Assembly (NCBI GenBank): GCA_947479455.1
Contig: CANJZE010000020.1
Location: forward strand, 1 to 64,000
Origin: Bacteroidota bacterium
Lineage (GTDB): Bacteria; Bacteroidota; Bacteroidia; Chitinophagales; LD1
DNA: 64,000 nucleotides
Reading direction: 5' to 3'
Position numbers and translations under genes: made by a program. Positions 52,394 to 61,821 of this stretch are shown in pieces. The notes under the pieces are model-generated. The model saw only the letters and a program-made list of their open reading frames with translations. It was not told the DNA's origin and ran no database searches. Positions within the stretch are counted from its first letter, which is position 1. The number at the start of each line of letters is the position of its first letter.

Positions 52394-54253
52394 TTAGGAT
52401 GATTTAAATGCGATAGGGTGATATTGCTTTTTGTGCTGACCTAGAAATATACGCGCATAAATGCGCAGTACAGCTATTTCTATAAACAGAAAACTCAAAG
52501 TCGTTAAAACAATCAGAACAATTTCGTGCTTATGTATATGGCTGAATAGTAAATCGATTCCAATAAAAGTTGGCGTAAATGGCAAGCCTACTAATCCTAA
52601 ACCAGCTATGAGAAATACAAACCCCAGAATAGGTTGGTCATAGTTGTAACCGTGGAACTGATTCAACTGAATGTTTCCATCAACAGATTTTATTCTTTTT
52701 AAACAGACGTAACCTACTATAGCAGATACAAGCGAACCACTTAAATACATAAGTATGTGAGTGTGTTCAAAATTTTCGTTTAGCAAGGCAATGGAAAGCG
52801 CAATAAATAACTGGCTTGATACTACCTCAATCCAAGCTCTCAAAGCATCTCCTCTTTCTGCAAATGTTTTTAAAATAAGTACGAAAGCAATGAAAGAAAA
52901 TAGTAAGGGCAGCAAATCAAAAATAGCTGTAGGAATAATCTGTTGAAAAAAATAAGCGTAAAGTCCTGCAACGAAAATTACAGCCAACAGAACGCTTGCT
53001 AATTTTGCAGAAAGAAAGTTGAATCTGGTTCCAAACCATTTGAATGGTTTCCATAACAATTGATGAAGAAGAAAATCAAGATTCCATTCTTTGATGGAGA
53101 GAATATAAATGGAGTTTTTAAAAGAGCTTTGGCTAGTAAACGAACTCGGTTTAAAATTGAAAAACATATCGTGCACCAAATAACTAAGTACCGAAGGAGA
53201 AACCAGCAACTGATAAGTGCGCAGGAAAGCATTACCTGCAAAATGGATCAAGGCAAGTGTGTGAAAGCCCAGCGCAACTTCAATAAACATCAAACCGATT
53301 TGTGCAGCAGATGAATAAGCTATCTGTGTTTTCACCGTTGACTGAACACGACCAATCAGCGTTGCGATTACGCTTGTAGAAAGTCCTATAACAATTATCA
53401 GTACCTGCACAGGCACAATGGTTTCCCAGTAAGGATAAGTGCGCAACAACAAAAACAGACCAAGGTGAACAGATAGCGAACCATAGAAAATTGCACTCGA
53501 AGTCGTAGGTCCTTCCATTGCTCTTGGCAACCAAGAAGAGAAAGGAAGTTGAGCCGATTTAGCCGCTGCTCCAATTACAATCATAAGCGATACAAAAACT
53601 GCAAACCAATAATGATGCTGTAAATGTTCTGCCATTAAAACTGCATCGTTCAATTTTTGAAAAGTAATGTTCTCATGCCACAAGTGGTGGCTCATCCACA
53701 TGGCGAGTATGAGACAAATGTCGCCTAACCGGTAAATGGAAATTACTTTGAGCGCATTCTTTACCGGTAAATATCTGTCGCGATAAAATGCAATAAGTAG
53801 AAAAGAAGTAAGCCCCACAATTTCCCAACCCACAAAAAAGGTTTCAAAATTTCCGGAGAAGATTACAATGTTATAACCGGTGAAGAAAAAAAGTAAAGTG
53901 CTAAAGAAACGTTTAAAGCCGGCTTCGCGGTGCATGTAAAAACGACTGAACACCGAAACCATTAAAGCAATTACCGAACCAACAAGACTATAAACAGCAG
54001 TAATTTTATCGAAATAAAAATTAATGAAAATTTCGATGTCGTCAGTTTGAAATAGTGTTAGATGTTTCACATTCAACACAGGAAAATGGTTGAATGCCCA
54101 GTAAGCAACAAAGGCGAGCAAACCCACCAAGTGAATACTTATAATAGAAAGCACCGCGAACGAAACAGATTTCTCCTTTTTTCGCGGCAATAGTAGTGTG
54201 ACAAAAAATCCTACAAATGGTACAAGAATAAATAGTTGAAGTAAGTGCTCCAT
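52394..54253 (-). CDS. dabB: DabB, NuoL-like membrane subunit of inorganic-carbon transporter
   Basis: 619-residue polytopic protein of the proton-conducting transporter (NuoL/MrpA) family. NuoL-like motifs are altered: WEIVGLTSFLLIAFYRDRYL, SAQLPFSSWLPRAMEGPTTS then SAIFYGSLSVHLGLF. It lies eight bases behind the DUF2309 gene. That pairing defines the DAB (DAC) energy-coupled CO2/bicarbonate uptake complex, in which DabB is thought to couple cation flux to DabA. It should not be read as a second complex I subunit. The protein is longer than minimal DabB (about 550) through its C-terminal helices. Confidence 0.88.
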   Translation of the reverse strand: MEHLLQLFILVPFVGFFVTLLLPRKKEKSVSFAVLSIISIHLVGLLAFVAYWAFNHFPVLNVKHLTLFQTDDIEIFINFYFDKITAVYSLVGSVIALMVSVFSRFYMHREAGFKRFFSTLLFFFTGYNIVIFSGNFETFFVGWEIVGLTSFLLIAFYRDRYLPVKNALKVISIYRLGDICLILAMWMSHHLWHENITFQKLNDAVLMAEHLQHHYWFAVFVSLMIVIGAAAKSAQLPFSSWLPRAMEGPTTSSAIFYGSLSVHLGLFLLLRTYPYWETIVPVQVLIIVIGLSTSVIATLIGRVQSTVKTQIAYSSAAQIGLMFIEVALGFHTLALIHFAGNAFLRTYQLLVSPSVLSYLVHDMFFNFKPSSFTSQSSFKNSIYILSIKEWNLDFLLHQLLWKPFKWFGTRFNFLSAKLASVLLAVIFVAGLYAYFFQQIIPTAIFDLLPLLFSFIAFVLILKTFAERGDALRAWIEVVSSQLFIALSIALLNENFEHTHILMYLSGSLVSAIVGYVCLKRIKSVDGNIQLNQFHGYNYDQPILGFVFLIAGLGLVGLPFTPTFIGIDLLFSHIHKHEIVLIVLTTLSFLFIEIAVLRIYARIFLGQHKKQYHPIAFKSS

Positions 54254-54261
54254 GTGGGTGT

Positions 54262-56841
54262 TTAATTAAGTAAGTAAACAGGTAAATTTTCCTGTGTGGC
54301 ATCTACAATTTCGTTTGTCTCCATTTCTTTTGCCTCCTCTACAAACTGTTCGAAATTCTCGATTGAATTCATGGGCTGCAGTAAAGGATCGTACTTAGTG
54401 AATGCACCATTTTTAAAATAATAGTAGTTACCATCTTCAGGACTAAGCGCAACCAAATGCACCCATTCATTAATATACCATTCATAAACTTCGGGCGCAC
54501 TCTGAATGGCCTTTAAAACAATTTCCGGAAGATGCTCCACAATAATTAAGAGACGAACCGGGTCATGTACTTCAATCATTTGTACTGGTAAACCGGGACG
54601 TAAATCACCGTCAGCACTATTGGCTACACCGATTAAACCCATCACATTATGTGGCAGTTTTGTTCCTGCACCTAATTTGTAATTATCTACACGTGAGAAA
54701 TAATATTCCAAATTGATTCCACCACACACTAAACCAATCGGGCGCATTACACCGGTCAGAATTTTTCCATCCGGGTCGTTCTTATAGTTGTAGGAATTCA
54801 TAAACGCACGTCTATCCAAAAATAAACCCTTAGTTATTTCACGGCTGCCAATTATGCAAAGCGTATTCGTTCCGTGACCAAGCTCGGGACGGGGTTCAAA
54901 CATAGAGACAGAGCGTTGAAGAATGGACGCTCTTGCACCGGTCAAACTTTGCTTTGAGTTGATAGAAGCAAACCTTCTTGTTCTTTCTTTTGCGTTCGCA
55001 TATAGTGCAGCTTCAAATGCAAGTTTATTTTTTGTGTGCTGTAAAATATGTTTTTGAGTAAGAGAATCTTCGTCATAGAAACCAATCTGGTCGCTAGCGG
55101 TGTCGTGCATACTTCCAACAAATTTCGTTTCATCCGGAATTAAAATTCCTCGCTCACGTAAAAGTTCACGCACTTTTGTATGGTTTGCCATAAAAGCAAA
55201 CACGCGGGCGTTTACAGACCCCGGCTTACCGCTGCAAGCACCGCAATCGTGTGCGCTGTGGTGTGGGTTGTTGGCGCTACTGCTGCCATGTGCAATGGCA
55301 TAAATTATAGGAGCAAAATTGCTTACCAAACCAATGCTTCGCAATAGTGATTCAACTCGCGTTGCCATTTCTTCAATCGTAAAACCAATTTGCAAATCGT
55401 TTTCGCGATCTTCTAAACCTTTATTTTCGATGGTGAGCTGCGAATGCGTGTGCATGTGTGCAAAGGCATTCGAAATAGCCGGACTCATTTTAGGGCGAAA
55501 CAAATTCAGAAACAACTGTGCTCCTGCTACAAAACCCAAAAAAATAGAAGCAAAAAATCCGGGTAAAAGTGTTTGGGCTTTTTTAGTGTAAAGCAATTCG
55601 TGTTCGCGTTTTTCATTCGAACCAAATTCTTTAATCAAGTATTTTGGTGTAACAGGTGCAGGGCAAAGTTTATCATAGAAATTCGCGTTCTCTGCCTTAA
55701 AGAAAAACTCCACACTAAAGAAACCGGGTGTACCTAATGTCTCACAATTCTTATCGGCAGTTTCAATATGCCTGCGAAGTGAACATTCACGTTCGTCAAT
55801 ACAAAAAATAGCTTGAAAGTTTCTTTGTGAAGAAATTGACCTCGTTCTGTTTTTATTCAAACTGATTCCGGTCAACACTTCGTCATAATAACTCCACTCA
55901 AACGTTTCCTGCCAAAGTTGAATGACTTCCTGCAACTCTGATGATGAAACATCAGCAAACAAGTTCACCGGTTCTTTGTTCATTTTGTTTGTGAGCGGCT
56001 CCCATTTTTCACCTAAGTGAAAATCGAGTGCATCAATTTCAAACAACAGCTCAACTACAATTAAATCATGAAGCGAAATATCTCTTCGATCGAGCAAAGT
56101 GTTTGGCATGGCTTCAATGGATGCTGCCATACCTGACCAACCCTGGTGGCTGAATTGCTGATCGAAAAGATATTGTTCGAAGTATTCAGATTTGCCCACT
56201 ACCATTTTCAGCAAATCAGTTAAACTGCACTTGCCGTTGAGCAAAAATTGTTTTGCTCTATTGGTTTTAAAAAAACTGACATAACTGTTTTTCTCTAACT
56301 CCTGAAGTGCACCTAAGAAACTTTTATTCTTTACAGGAAAATTCCAAAGCGCAACGCCCTGATCTAAATAGCTACAGAGAATTCTGAAAAGAAGCGGATG
56401 CACCGAATTGTCTAAATCAATTTTGTATTGATATTTCCATTCAGCTCTCAGCAAACCAAGTCGTGAATTATTGATGACATCATACTCCTTTGTCAGCAAT
56501 TTCACTTTCCAAGCTTCTGCCTCCGCACCTTTCCTATCGTTCAAAATTCTATCGAAAACATCCTTTTTTACTCTTCCGATTTTATACAGCTCTCTGAATT
56601 CGGTCAATTGTAAGTGAACCTGATAACCGAAAATTTTACCTGCTTTAAAAATAGCATCGTAAAATTTCATTTGCTGAAAAGCGTGCAAAGTATTGTGATG
56701 TATAAAATCCTTAATCGGTGTTTGCGATGGCAGATAATGTTTCAACTCATGCAATACGTGCTCTTCATTAAAAGCAGTATGCGCATGACTATGCTTCGCT
56801 GCGCTTTTCATAGTCCTTTCAATAGTTTCTGTACCGGCCAT
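54262..56841 (-). CDS. dabA: DabA (DUF2309), carbonic-anhydrase-like subunit
   Basis: 859 residues, the cytoplasmic subunit of the DAB inorganic-carbon transporter. Its active site resembles a beta-carbonic anhydrase. The first zinc ligand pair is in AIFCIDERECSLRRHIE (C347, D349, R351). The second is in IAHGSSSANNPHHSAHDCGA CSG (H518, C533). N-terminal IHHNTLHAFQQMKFYDAI and late PLGVVCGGINLEYYFSRVD-like GLVCGGINLEYYFSRVD are typical of DUF2309. It sits between carbonic anhydrase (18 bp) and dabB (8 bp). In H. neapolitanus the DabA-DabB pair accumulates bicarbonate; here I infer the same. Confidence 0.92.
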   Translation of the reverse strand: MAGTETIERTMKSAAKHSHAHTAFNEEHVLHELKHYLPSQTPIKDFIHHNTLHAFQQMKFYDAIFKAGKIFGYQVHLQLTEFRELYKIGRVKKDVFDRILNDRKGAEAEAWKVKLLTKEYDVINNSRLGLLRAEWKYQYKIDLDNSVHPLLFRILCSYLDQGVALWNFPVKNKSFLGALQELEKNSYVSFFKTNRAKQFLLNGKCSLTDLLKMVVGKSEYFEQYLFDQQFSHQGWSGMAASIEAMPNTLLDRRDISLHDLIVVELLFEIDALDFHLGEKWEPLTNKMNKEPVNLFADVSSSELQEVIQLWQETFEWSYYDEVLTGISLNKNRTRSISSQRNFQAIFCIDERECSLRRHIETADKNCETLGTPGFFSVEFFFKAENANFYDKLCPAPVTPKYLIKEFGSNEKREHELLYTKKAQTLLPGFFASIFLGFVAGAQLFLNLFRPKMSPAISNAFAHMHTHSQLTIENKGLEDRENDLQIGFTIEEMATRVESLLRSIGLVSNFAPIIYAIAHGSSSANNPHHSAHDCGACSGKPGSVNARVFAFMANHTKVRELLRERGILIPDETKFVGSMHDTASDQIGFYDEDSLTQKHILQHTKNKLAFEAALYANAKERTRRFASINSKQSLTGARASILQRSVSMFEPRPELGHGTNTLCIIGSREITKGLFLDRRAFMNSYNYKNDPDGKILTGVMRPIGLVCGGINLEYYFSRVDNYKLGAGTKLPHNVMGLIGVANSADGDLRPGLPVQMIEVHDPVRLLIIVEHLPEIVLKAIQSAPEVYEWYINEWVHLVALSPEDGNYYYFKNGAFTKYDPLLQPMNSIENFEQFVEEAKEMETNEIVDATQENLPVYLLN

Positions 56842-56859
56842 TCGTTCTATGTTTTGTAT

Positions 56860-57555
56860 TTAGTAACTCATCTGTGCTCTTACATCAACTTTGTTGCAAA
56901 TCATACTGTCTTCATAAAATTCAACTAAGCCGGTATCCAGATTATGTTTGGCACCTATAATGGATATTTCGCCACTTTCAATCATTTGCTCCAAAATATA
57001 ACTGCGGTCAACTATTGTTTTTACAGATCTTCTTACGTTTAGATTGGCAACATTTTCAACAAATTCCGGATTCCTAGAATTTCTCTCACCTGATTCATCA
57101 GTTTTTGTTTCCAGATAAACAGCCGGTTGAATTTTAGAGAGAAGTTCAGTTAGATTTCCCATCTCTACATGGTCGCAAGCGCCTTTTATTGCACCGCATT
57201 TGGAATGACCAAGCACCACTATCAATTTTGAACCGGCCACTTTACAAGCAAATTCAATACTTCCAATGATATCGGTGTTTACAATATTTCCGGCAATACG
57301 TATGGAGAAAATATCGCCCAAGCCCTGATCGAAAATCAACTCGGCAGATGTTCGGCTATCAATGCAACTAAGCACTACAGCAAAAGGCCATTGACCATCG
57401 CGCGTTTCGTTCACTTGTTGAAGCAAATTTCTGTTCGTTTTTAAATTACTGACAAACCGTAGATTGCCTTCTTTCAAAACTTGTAAAGCCTTTTCAGGTG
57501 TCATGGAAGATTGTGTTTCGGAGGTATGTGTTTTCATATTTTGGTTGTTTATCAT
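56860..57555 (-). CDS. Beta-class carbonic anhydrase
   Basis: 231 residues. Interconverts CO2 and bicarbonate. The zinc site is complete: C64 with D66 and R68 in VLSCIDSRTSAELIFDQGLG, then H117 and C120 in VVLGHSKCGAIKGAC. DIFSIRIAGNIVN is also typical. No signal peptide, so cytoplasmic. It starts three bases after the SulP stop and ends 18 bp before dabA, so it belongs to one operon. An alternative start at 57537 would remove six residues. Confidence 0.96.
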   Translation of the reverse strand: MINNQNMKTHTSETQSSMTPEKALQVLKEGNLRFVSNLKTNRNLLQQVNETRDGQWPFAVVLSCIDSRTSAELIFDQGLGDIFSIRIAGNIVNTDIIGSIEFACKVAGSKLIVVLGHSKCGAIKGACDHVEMGNLTELLSKIQPAVYLETKTDESGERNSRNPEFVENVANLNVRRSVKTIVDRSYILEQMIESGEISIIGAKHNLDTGLVEFYEDSMICNKVDVRAQMSY

Positions 57556-57558
57556 TTT

Positions 57559-59130
57559 TTAGTTTGAAGTAACGTGTTTTGAATTTTCAATTTCGTAACC
57601 ATCCTTAAATCCTGTAAGGGTTACTTGAATGTTTTTGTCTTTAGAACCTATTTTTAAAAAATCTTGAATCAGTTGAATCACATCATGGTCTATATACACA
57701 CTGTCAGCCGCGTTGATGATAACTTTACTGTTTTCCGGCAAGTGCATGAGCGTTTGTTTAATAGCTGCTTTGTTCAAAAATGAAACTTCCTGTGCCAACT
57801 CAATGTGAACGGTTTCACCTTCATGGTGTTTTTCTTTCTTGAAGAAGTAAGCCACTTTCATGTTGGCTTTTAAAATGTAAAACACACTTACCATCAAGCC
57901 TACCCCAACACCTTTTAGCAAGTCAGTAAACACCACAGCCACTACTGTTGCAATAAATGGCACAAATTGATACTTGCCATGTTGCCACATGTGTTTGAAC
58001 ACTGTAGGGCTGGCTAATTTGTAACCAATTAAAATGAGAATTGCAGCTAAACATGCTAATGGAATTTTATTGAGTATGACCGGAATAGCAAGTACTGCTA
58101 TTAATAGAAAAACACCATGTGCCACTGCCGAAATTTTTGTTTTCCCCCCCGAATTTATGTTAGCAGAGGTACGCACAATAACCGAGGTCATTGGTATGCC
58201 TCCAATTAAACCACTCAGCATATTTCCAACGCCCTGTGCTTTTAATTCAGTATTGGTATTTGTAAATCTTTTGAGCGTGTCCATTTTGTCTGCGGCTTCT
58301 ATACACAGCAGGGTTTCAATACTAGCTACTGCGGCTATGGTAACACCGGTTATCCAAACATTTACGTTCGTAATTTTTGAAAAATCGGGAAGGGAGAACT
58401 GGCCAAAAAAATCGTTAAATGAAGCTGGTACAGGTAACCTAACCAAATGTTCTTGACCAATTACGAGATTAGACCCGGTGGCTTTGAATACTTCATTTAT
58501 AACTACACCGGCAATAACAGCTACCAAGGCACCTGGAACAGTCTTTATATTTTTAAGTGCCTTAACATTGTTCCAAGCAATTAAAATACTCATAGAAATG
58601 AGCGTGATGATAATAGCGCCCAAGTGGGAATAATTAACGGCATCTATTACTGCAGAGAAAGTATTATGACCTGTTGCTTTTTCAATAAAAAAGAAATCGC
58701 CTTCGTTATCTACATCGTATCCAATTGCATGGGGCAGCTGTTTCATTATGATGATTACACCAATAGCAGTTAGCATTCCTTCAATTACGTTTGACGGAAG
58801 ATAGTTAGAGATAGTACCAGCTTTGGCAAAGCCTAAAAGGATTTGTATAGCCCCGGCAATAACCACTGCCAACAAAAATGTTTCATAAGAACCCAAACCG
58901 ATAATAGCTGCTAATACAATCGCAGTAAGCCCCGCTGCCGGACCGGTAACACTCAACTGAGAATGGCTTAACAACCCTACCACAATGCCACCAATTACTC
59001 CAGATATAATACCGGCAAACAATGGTGCTCCGCTGGCTAACGCAATTCCAAGACAAAGTGGTAAGGCCACTAAAAAGACTACAAGTCCCGAAAGTATGTC
59101 TGTCTTAAAGTATTGAGAGTATAACTTCAT
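57559..59130 (-). CDS. SulP-family anion transporter (probable bicarbonate)
   Basis: 523 residues. About 11-13 transmembrane segments with the SulP core DILSGLVVFLVALPLCLGIA LASGAPLFAGIISG and SVTGPAAGLTAIVLAAIIG. The C-terminal STAS domain (~430-515) has IELAQEVSFLNKAAIKQTLM and VIINAADSVYIDHDVIQLIQ. SulP proteins carry sulfate, bicarbonate or other anions. Here the direct linkage to carbonic anhydrase and dabAB argues for bicarbonate, as in BicA. It is the first gene of the four-gene operon. The 156 bp upstream presumably hold the promoter. Confidence 0.9.
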   Translation of the reverse strand: MKLYSQYFKTDILSGLVVFLVALPLCLGIALASGAPLFAGIISGVIGGIVVGLLSHSQLSVTGPAAGLTAIVLAAIIGLGSYETFLLAVVIAGAIQILLGFAKAGTISNYLPSNVIEGMLTAIGVIIIMKQLPHAIGYDVDNEGDFFFIEKATGHNTFSAVIDAVNYSHLGAIIITLISMSILIAWNNVKALKNIKTVPGALVAVIAGVVINEVFKATGSNLVIGQEHLVRLPVPASFNDFFGQFSLPDFSKITNVNVWITGVTIAAVASIETLLCIEAADKMDTLKRFTNTNTELKAQGVGNMLSGLIGGIPMTSVIVRTSANINSGGKTKISAVAHGVFLLIAVLAIPVILNKIPLACLAAILILIGYKLASPTVFKHMWQHGKYQFVPFIATVVAVVFTDLLKGVGVGLMVSVFYILKANMKVAYFFKKEKHHEGETVHIELAQEVSFLNKAAIKQTLMHLPENSKVIINAADSVYIDHDVIQLIQDFLKIGSKDKNIQVTLTGFKDGYEIENSKHVTSN

Positions 59131-59286
59131 GATAAAATGAATTTGTTGATGGATGAATTAAACGACAGGTAAAAAACAATTGGTACGATTAATATTTTTG
59201 GAACTAGTAACGATTTGGCTGTTGTAAATTACATCACAGAACAAATGTCGATTAAGCCAAAAAATAAAAGGTACGAGTAAGGGCGA

Positions 59287-59607
59287 TTAAGCCTTAAAAT
59301 CGGGAGGAGGAGTAGGTAGTTCTATAATGAACTGGTGATTAACTCTGTTTTTAGAATCAGAGAAATAGATATGTTTTTCAGTAAAAGAAATAAAGGCAAA
59401 TGCAGTAGAAATTTTTGTGCGAAGATCTTTTGTAGAATCCACATCCTCTTTGCATTCTTTTTCTTTTTTGGTTTCTTCTTCATTCATAGCCAGCATGCAT
59501 ACAAAGGCCGTATTATCTTTTGAAAAAGCTGACACCAATTGTGTAACACCGGTGCAGTGCAGCAAAATGACGAGCGAAAGAAAAAATTTAAACAGTTTCG
59601 TTATCAT
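59287..59607 (-). CDS. Small hypothetical exported protein
   Basis: 106 residues from the ATG at 59607 (MITKLFKFFLSLVILLHCTG), giving a signal peptide or anchor; an upstream frame to 59721 is A/T-rich and lacks coding character. The mature part has an acidic stretch (EEETKKEKECKEDVDSTKDL) and ends IIELPTPPPDFKA. No family recognised. It precedes the SulP operon on the same strand by 156 bp, probably as a separate unit. Confidence 0.55.
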   Translation of the reverse strand: MITKLFKFFLSLVILLHCTGVTQLVSAFSKDNTAFVCMLAMNEEETKKEKECKEDVDSTKDLRTKISTAFAFISFTEKHIYFSDSKNRVNHQFIIELPTPPPDFKA

Positions 59608-59762
59608 AACAATAGTGCAAACATAATTTAAAACACATATCGCAATCAAAAGTTGGTATAAAAAAATGTTAATCAAAAATTTTATAGTGATTTCCTCACT
59701 TAAAATATTTTTATAAATCAATGATCATGATAAAATGAATCAACTTCTCTCCCATTGATTAC

Positions 59763-59797
59763 AAAAAAAAACTCCCGCGCATTTCGGCTAGGGAGTT
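59763..59797 (-). terminator. Intrinsic terminator of the beta-helix protein gene
   Basis: On the minus strand AACTCCC...GGGAGTT with a 14-nt loop followed by nine T; 27 bp past the stop codon at 59824. Confidence 0.8.
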
Positions 59798-59823
59798 AAT
59801 TCCGTTGTGGGAGTTTGAATAGT

Positions 59824-61647
59824 TTATTTGTTCACCACCATTCTCACCACTTTATTTTCGGTAGAAGTTTTTACCGTAACAAAATAAATTCCGTCAGCGT
59901 ACTCAGCAGTGTTTAATGCTATTGAATTTTTGCCTGAAGTAAGTTCATTGTTATACATACTCACTGTTCTGCCTGTTATATCAGTTAACTGGATATTTAC
60001 TTCTGATGAATTGTTTGCTGTGATTTGCAAAGTAGCAAATCCATTATTCGGATTAGGGAATAATTGAACGCTGTTAATGTTGCTTACTTCGTTAATTCCA
60101 GTGCCTAGAACTGTCGATGTTTGTGTTTTAACGCATCCTCTTGAGCTGGTAACGGTAACGGTGTAAGTTCCCGCAGTAGTTGCAGTAGTAGCTGCGCTTG
60201 TTCCTCCATCTGACCATGCATAGGTTGCTCCCGGAACGTTATCGGCTGTGAGGGTTAAAGCAGGTAATGAACCGCTCTGTGTAATGTTTAACGTGAAGCC
60301 GTAGTTGATTGGACCGGCTGTGTAGTCTTCGTTGTTAGGAGTAAACTCTGTCCAACATGTAGCCCAATTATCGGCACCAAATGCTCCACGGTAAGTTGTG
60401 TTTTCGAAGCTGCTTAATTTTGCATTCGAAAAACTTCCACCGCTTAAAGCCGGTGAGCCTGATTGAGGAGTAAAGTTGAATTGGTCGGGATTGCCGTAAG
60501 GGTAAGCTAAGTTTACCTGGTCGTTTGCATTGCCTGCGTAAACCGTATTTGAAGTAAGCACGTTGTTTAAATAAGCAGTATCAAAAGCGCTTTCGCCATA
60601 CGCTTCTACACAACCTGCAATAATGTTATTCTTAAATTCGAGCGTGTCGTTAGTAGCTTTTAATTGTGTTGAAGCACTTTCAATACGCAATCCTCTTTTG
60701 TAACCAATAAAAACTGAATTGAAAATATTCAAACCGGTGTTTCTTCTTAAGCGTGCACACCAACCGTATTTTACATCAATGGCAGAAGCGGTAGTAGCTG
60801 CCGGTCCTACTACAGTTATGTTAGAGAACACACCTTTTGTATAAGGAAACTGATAAGTGCCTGTGCCGTTGTTATCAGATTCAAAGGCGTTTGAGATATC
60901 GCCCTGGTCAGCAATAGTGTCAATGCGCACAATTAAACCGTGTTGCACATTTCCTGAAAAACCAAAGTCGGTATCAAAATCATCATCGCGGCTACCGTAA
61001 GAAATAAGGTGATTGGCATTGACAGTTCCGCCAAACCATTCATAACCGTCATCCTGACCATAACTAACCATTACATGGTCAATTTTAGTTCTGTTGCCTA
61101 CACCACCAAGAGTTAAACTGTTTAGCTCGGAATTAGAACCGCAAACATAGCCTGCATATTCAATACGCACGTAGCTAATAACGCCTGAACTGTCATCGGC
61201 CACGCTTCCACCATAATCATAATCAGTTGTAGCTCCACACTCTAAGCGACCTTGAATAGAGTTGCCGTTTCCGTCAACAATATTAGTGGGTGCCTGTCCG
61301 CAAAGTGCAAGGCCTGCCCAGTCGGCTCTTCTACGAGAACCCGCAGCCTGATTTGAAGTAAATACAATAGGTTGTTCGGGTGTACCTTGTGCAATTAGTT
61401 TGCCTCCTATAGCCACTACTAAACGACTAAGGGTGGCTTTATCGCCACGAATAATAGTGCCCGGCTCAATAGTTAATGTTACTCCACTCTTAACAATAAT
61501 ATCAGTGTAAAGAATGTAGTTGTTGGTGTTTACCCAAGTGGTGTTTGTAGTAATATCAGTTGTTACCGAAATGTTTGATGCGAATGTGTTTACCGAGATA
61601 AACAGTATTGCGAATGCAATGAGTTTTTGTAGAAATTTTTTGTTCAT
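59824..61647 (-). CDS. Secreted beta-helix-like protein with T9SS sorting domain
   Basis: 607 residues. Signal peptide (IAFAILFISVNTFA, to ~23). Residues ~25-420 look like a right-handed parallel beta helix: YILYTDIIVKSGVTLTIEPG TIIRGDKATLSRLVV, GKLIAQGTPEQPIVFTSNQ, ADWAGLALCGQAPTN, plus Asp/Gly-rich loops. A PKD/Ig-like segment (VPGATYAWSDGGTS, TAGTYTVTVTSSRGC) precedes the type A sorting domain (VQLFPNPNNGFATLQI; DITGRTVSMYN; YADGIYFVTVKTSTENKVVR). Cell-surface or released; a polysaccharide- or adhesion-related role is typical but not shown. It lies 174 bp downstream of the TonB receptor. Confidence 0.9.
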   Translation of the reverse strand: MNKKFLQKLIAFAILFISVNTFASNISVTTDITTNTTWVNTNNYILYTDIIVKSGVTLTIEPGTIIRGDKATLSRLVVAIGGKLIAQGTPEQPIVFTSNQAAGSRRRADWAGLALCGQAPTNIVDGNGNSIQGRLECGATTDYDYGGSVADDSSGVISYVRIEYAGYVCGSNSELNSLTLGGVGNRTKIDHVMVSYGQDDGYEWFGGTVNANHLISYGSRDDDFDTDFGFSGNVQHGLIVRIDTIADQGDISNAFESDNNGTGTYQFPYTKGVFSNITVVGPAATTASAIDVKYGWCARLRRNTGLNIFNSVFIGYKRGLRIESASTQLKATNDTLEFKNNIIAGCVEAYGESAFDTAYLNNVLTSNTVYAGNANDQVNLAYPYGNPDQFNFTPQSGSPALSGGSFSNAKLSSFENTTYRGAFGADNWATCWTEFTPNNEDYTAGPINYGFTLNITQSGSLPALTLTADNVPGATYAWSDGGTSAATTATTAGTYTVTVTSSRGCVKTQTSTVLGTGINEVSNINSVQLFPNPNNGFATLQITANNSSEVNIQLTDITGRTVSMYNNELTSGKNSIALNTAEYADGIYFVTVKTSTENKVVRMVVNK

Positions 61648-61821
61648 GTGTTTTGTATTTTGTGTGGTGCAAATGAGCAGCAGGCAAGTAAATATTATGT
61701 TGCTTCAGTATTAAATAATTGTGTTCAATTGCATTTAACAATTGATTAGTTCAATTTATTTATACAACCGGAAAAGCCATACGAAAAACTATGTTGGCTT
61801 CACCGCTACGAGAATTATCAT

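Noticed and set aside
52394..54253. Second nuoL / Mrp antiporter subunit
   Set aside because: Immediate pairing with DUF2309 (dabA) and carbonic anhydrase fits DabB; no other nuo or mrp genes adjoin it.
57559..59130. Sulfate permease as the primary call
   Set aside because: SulP families include bicarbonate carriers and the operon context is inorganic carbon; sulfate is kept only as an alternative.
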